Assembly (NCBI RefSeq): GCF_900143025.1
Contig: NZ_FRCT01000018.1
Coordinates: 1 to 64,000, forward strand
DNA length: 64,000 nt
Origin: Ruminococcus flavefaciens
Lineage (GTDB): Bacteria; Bacillota; Clostridia; Oscillospirales; Ruminococcaceae
Direction: 5' to 3'
Part shown: in pieces, positions 60,934-64,000 of the stretch
Numbering within the stretch: the stretch's first letter is position 1
How the letters are laid out: every line of letters begins with the position of its first letter
The notes under the pieces: model-generated
The model's database searches: none
Told to the model about the DNA's origin: nothing
The model's input: only the letters and a program-made list of their open reading frames with translations
Made by a program: the position numbers and the translations under genes

Positions 60934-60982
60934 GGTCAAGCCTGATCTCTGCGTTATAAATCAGGATCCGGGATAATATAGT

Positions 60983-61015
60983 GACTCAGCTCCTTTCGGG
61001 AGCTCTGTCTTTTTA
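60983..61015 (+). terminator. Terminator after the lipoprotein gene
   Basis: AGCTCC and GGGAGCT pair around TTTC, followed by CTGTCTTTTT. Confidence 0.78.
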
Positions 61016-61041
61016 TTTAAATAATGAAAGGAGCTGTTTTC

Positions 61042-62067
61042 ATGTCTTTCCTTGAAAAAGCAGGTATATTCCTCACAGGCTTTCTCCTTCTTGCTGTAAT
61101 GGCAAAGGAAATAATCGCTCTTATCGCTGACTTTATACTTGCGCCACTTTTCGGCATGAGAGTAAAATCGGTCTCCTTCTTCGGTCTGGCTTTCAATTTG
61201 CAGAACGGCAAATGGGTAGCTTCAAAACATAAAAAAACTGCTCTTATACAGCATGATGTGCGCTTTGATGACCGTATCCCTGTTGAGAAATACGACGACA
61301 AAAAGTCAAAATGGCTCCAGCTTACAACAACTGTCATAAAAATACTTGCTGCCGCCGCTATATGCTTTGCCTGCCGCGGATTTTTTGCAAAAGACAAAAA
61401 ATCCCCCCTCGATATTCTCGTCATATCCTTTGCTCTGGGTATGGTATTGCAGGCTCTCACCTCCCTCGGCATATTCCTTTACACTCATTTAGTCCTTATG
61501 AAAAGACTGGGCGGCTATGTTAATACACTTCTCTCAAGGCTAAGAAACGGCGAGGAGCTCAGCTCTCTCAATATGCAGCCCGTTGAGATGCTACCGTATG
61601 AAAATCCTACAAATACAGAAAAGATACTCTACTATCAGGTATATATGGCTCATCTTGCCGCTTCGGACAACTATGAGGCTATGCGTGAGCCCTCTCATCA
61701 GGCTATGAACTACATTATGAACCACGATTACTTCACTCAGGAGACTCTCGCCTATTACTGGCTCATATTCTATTTCTCCGAGGTCGAGCCCGACGAGCAG
61801 TCAGCAAAGGCTCTGCTCGAAAAGCTGGGCGATATCATAAGAAACGATAAGGACTCGAACGCAAGACGCGTACTTGCTTACTATATGTTCAATATACAGC
61901 ACAATGACGAACGTGCAGAGGCGCTCGTATCAGAAGGCTTCGCCGCACTGAATACCACACGCTGTCTTGCTACTGAACGAGAGCTTGAAAGAAAGCTGCT
62001 TACTCAGCTCAATTCACGTATCATTGCGCATAAGCACAGCATGACCGCTCAGACAGACAGTCAATGA
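61042..62067 (+). CDS. Membrane protein with helical-repeat tail, unknown function
   Basis: 341 residues from the ATG at 61042 (GAAAGGAGCTGTTTTC). Hydrophobic segments at about 8-42, 98-118 and 127-155. The soluble C-terminal half (about 175-340) is all-helical, with spacing like TPR repeats (YYQVYMAHLAASDNYEAM, ALLEKLGDIIRNDKDSNARR). The next gene encodes a Sel1-repeat protein, 31 bp away, so both may act in one process. Confidence 0.65.
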   Translation: MSFLEKAGIFLTGFLLLAVMAKEIIALIADFILAPLFGMRVKSVSFFGLAFNLQNGKWVASKHKKTALIQHDVRFDDRIPVEKYDDKKSKWLQLTTTVIKILAAAAICFACRGFFAKDKKSPLDILVISFALGMVLQALTSLGIFLYTHLVLMKRLGGYVNTLLSRLRNGEELSSLNMQPVEMLPYENPTNTEKILYYQVYMAHLAASDNYEAMREPSHQAMNYIMNHDYFTQETLAYYWLIFYFSEVEPDEQSAKALLEKLGDIIRNDKDSNARRVLAYYMFNIQHNDERAEALVSEGFAALNTTRCLATERELERKLLTQLNSRIIAHKHSMTAQTDSQ

Positions 62068-62098
62068 TACATAACACCTATCAGGAGGATCACTTTTT

Positions 62099-63670
62099 AT
62101 GGATAGCAAGACCCTGAACGAAAGCTCACAGGCTGTAAAGCAGGTCGTAGACAGATTCGGCATAGAAATACTCGGCGACCATAAACGCTTCTGCTCCGCC
62201 TTTGCTGATTTCGCACCAAAGCTCTCAAAGGAGAACAAGGCTTTCTTTGTTGCTCTCAGCGAGAATATAGGCAGCATTTTTATACGCGAAAATGCTGACG
62301 TTGTTGCAGGCAATAAAAATCCCGACGATATCATTCAGCGTGCCGTCAAAGATATAAGCGAATATCTCAATAACGAAAAGGCTGAGCTCGTTGCACTGAG
62401 CATTGCAGCAGCTCTCGACTGGAAAAGTGCTGCACCTGCCGAAAATACGCAGGAAAGCGAAGATAGCTCCACCTATGGCAGCTCGGCTTCTCTCATCGAG
62501 GATCTGTTCAAACGTGCTCAGAACGGCGATAATGATGCCTGCTTCAATCTCGGCGAGCATTTCTTCTACGGCAGAGGAGTAAAACAGGATTACGCAAAGG
62601 CTGTAAAGTGGTACATCATGTCCTCTGACCGCGGAGATTGCAGCTCTCAGAAAAAGCTTGCTGACTGCTATTATCTTGGTCAGGGCACGGAGAGAAATGT
62701 TGCAAAGGCTGCCAAAAGATACGAGCAGGCTGCCGAGCAGGGCGACTACGACTCACAGAAAGCTCTTATAAGATGCTATATGCTTGGCGGAAACGGACTC
62801 CTCCCCGATGCAAAAAAGGCTGAATACTACTCGAAAAGATACAGTATCCCGATAAGTCAGGGAACTACCGAGGATATACTCAAAAACGCAATGGCAGGCA
62901 TACCGTCTGCACAGTTCAAGCTCGGAAATATGTACCTCCACGGCACAGGCATGGAGCGTTCTCCCGAAACTGCTATCACCTGGTTCAAGAAGGCTGCGGA
63001 TCAGAACTTCCCTGCTGCCCAGTTCAATTTAGGGGTATGCTATTACTTCGGCATAGGTGTCCCCCGTGATCGGATAACAGCAGTCGATCAATATAAAAAG
63101 GCGGCTAAAGGCGGCGATATGGACGCTCTCAACAATTTAGCAGGCTGCTTTATGCGCGGAGAAGGTATTCAGGCCGACCAGTCCGCAGCAGCAAGATATT
63201 ACAAAAAGGCTGCTGAGAGCGGTCTTGCAAAGGCTCAGTACAACTACGGAGAATGCTGCTTCAACGGCTTCGGTGTTCCCAAGGACGCAAGAGAGGCTGT
63301 AAAATGGTACAAGGAAGCCGCTATACAGGGAGACCCCGACGGTCAGTACTCCTACGGCTGGTGTCTCCGTGACGGTCTTGGCTGTCTCAGAGATAACAGC
63401 CTCGCTAAAAATATGTTTGAGAAAGCCGCCGCTCAGCGTCATACCGCTGCACAGAAGGCGCTCGGCTACTGCTATGCAAACGGTACGGGAACTCCCAGAA
63501 ACTATGCCTCTGCCGCAGATCAGTTCGCAAAGGCTGCTGCCGCAGGAGACAAGGAAGCCGCAAAGCTTCTCGTTGCCTGTTATAAATACGGCGGCGACTA
63601 CCTTGCGGTAAACGATGCAAAGGCTCATTACTACGCGGATCAGTACAGTCTCGATTATGATATGATATAA
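62099..63670 (+). CDS. Sel1-like repeat protein
   Basis: 523 residues, start after CAGGAGGATCACTTTT. N-terminal helical domain (1-125), then about ten Sel1 repeats of about 36 residues, for example NLGEHFFYGRGVKQDYAKAV, KLADCYYLGQGTERNVAKAA and NLGVCYYFGIGVPRDRITAV. No signal peptide or membrane segment. Sel1 solenoids hold partner proteins; the partner here is probably the preceding membrane protein. A terminator follows. Confidence 0.93.
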   Translation: MDSKTLNESSQAVKQVVDRFGIEILGDHKRFCSAFADFAPKLSKENKAFFVALSENIGSIFIRENADVVAGNKNPDDIIQRAVKDISEYLNNEKAELVALSIAAALDWKSAAPAENTQESEDSSTYGSSASLIEDLFKRAQNGDNDACFNLGEHFFYGRGVKQDYAKAVKWYIMSSDRGDCSSQKKLADCYYLGQGTERNVAKAAKRYEQAAEQGDYDSQKALIRCYMLGGNGLLPDAKKAEYYSKRYSIPISQGTTEDILKNAMAGIPSAQFKLGNMYLHGTGMERSPETAITWFKKAADQNFPAAQFNLGVCYYFGIGVPRDRITAVDQYKKAAKGGDMDALNNLAGCFMRGEGIQADQSAAARYYKKAAESGLAKAQYNYGECCFNGFGVPKDAREAVKWYKEAAIQGDPDGQYSYGWCLRDGLGCLRDNSLAKNMFEKAAAQRHTAAQKALGYCYANGTGTPRNYASAADQFAKAAAAGDKEAAKLLVACYKYGGDYLAVNDAKAHYYADQYSLDYDMI

Positions 63671-63672
63671 AC

Positions 63673-63702
63673 AAAAAGACTTCCCTCACGGGAAGTCTTT
63701 TT
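63673..63702. terminator. Bidirectional terminator
   Basis: AAAAAGACTTCC and GGAAGTCTTTTT pair around CTCACG. Confidence 0.92.
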
Positions 63703-63725
63703 GCTTGTCAGCTTTTTATGAAACA

Positions 63726-64000
63726 TCATTCAAAAGAATTGAACTGAATAAACATATGGCTGTAGCCGTCTGTTATCTTGTTTGCCTCATCCTGAGATAT
63801 TTTTGTATCTCTGCCTGACTGCTCTGCATTAGTATAATATATGATCGGCTCATTGTTCTCGTCAAGACCGTCAACACTCACGCTCTCTACAAAGTTGAGT
63901 CCGCTGTAGCCAAGTCTGTAGTAGGCTTTGCTGCTGTGTGTTGCGCCGCCCGAACCTTCATTTGAGATGAAGCCTGCGTGAGCCATACCGTTCCGTGCTC
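63726..64000 (-). CDS. C-terminal part of an unknown protein (cut by window edge)
   Basis: 91 codons to the edge of the window; the frame is open beyond 64000, so the Met at 63986 is not necessarily the start. Sequence includes AGFISNEGSGGATHSSKAYY, RLGYSGLNFVESVSVDGLDE and a C-terminus GYSHMFIQFNSFE. Beta-rich and polar, like the tail of many lipoproteins from this genome, but the family is not recognisable from this part. Confidence 0.7.
   Translation of the reverse strand, partial: ARNGMAHAGFISNEGSGGATHSSKAYYRLGYSGLNFVESVSVDGLDENNEPIIYYTNAEQSGRDTKISQDEANKITDGYSHMFIQFNSFE

Overview
The window looks like a chromosomal segment of a fibre-degrading Ruminococcus-type member of the Oscillospiraceae. 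This is inferred from type I dockerins, long Thr-only linkers, two dockerin-bearing GH5 cellulases, strong AGGAGG ribosome sites and a complete fermentation end (PFL, AdhE). No database search was possible; names rest on motifs that can be read in the sequence.

Layout. 1-4.2 kb: fermentation cluster (end of pyruvate formate-lyase, bifunctional AdhE, a small APH-type kinase, a formate/nitrite-type channel). 4.4-8.7 kb: TetR regulator with its own promoter and palindromic operator, then two overlapping half-size ABC exporter genes. 9.05-9.6 kb: a lipoprotein. 9.86-19.55 kb: a mosaic accessory region bounded by a 56-bp perfect direct repeat. The right copy is the 3' part of an intact tRNA-Ser(CGA); the left copy is that 3' part alone. 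It holds excisionase-like HTH genes, a PIN/Phd toxin-antitoxin pair, broken pieces of a response regulator, histidine kinase, tyrosine integrase, serine recombinase and SLOG protein, and also intact housekeeping-like genes (DUF421, Cu/Zn-SOD-like, amidase-like, isochorismatase-like, DUF255). 19.6-29.5 kb: core metabolism and signalling (glgB, aroC, DAHP synthase, a two-component system, a DUF3343/cysteine desulfurase pair, cdaA-cdaR).

29.6-41.7 kb: extracellular and cellulosome-like region: a dockerin protein with carbohydrate-binding-like modules, a dockerin/BIG2/VanY-type peptidase interrupted by one in-frame TAG, a large solute-binding lipoprotein, and two tandem GH5-dockerin cellulases, one carrying a CxxC...CxxC zinc-ribbon-like insert. 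41.8-52 kb: uvrB, a lipoprotein, and a pyrimidine operon (pyrR-pyrC-pyrF-carA-carB, minus strand) behind a PyrR-type attenuator. 52-64 kb: trmB, two M42 peptidases with a GNAT, an LRR protein with zinc ribbons, meso-diaminopimelate dehydrogenase, lipoproteins, a membrane protein and a Sel1-repeat protein.

Most notable: (1) the tRNA-Ser-bounded mosaic island with helically phased octamer repeats beside its left end; (2) the amber codon inside an otherwise intact dockerin-peptidase gene, in a window where I found no intact gene ending in TAG; (3) the zinc-ribbon-like module in a secreted cellulase; (4) unexplained structured or inverted-repeat DNA at 34.2-34.9 kb. I found no clear new defence system and no CRISPR array.
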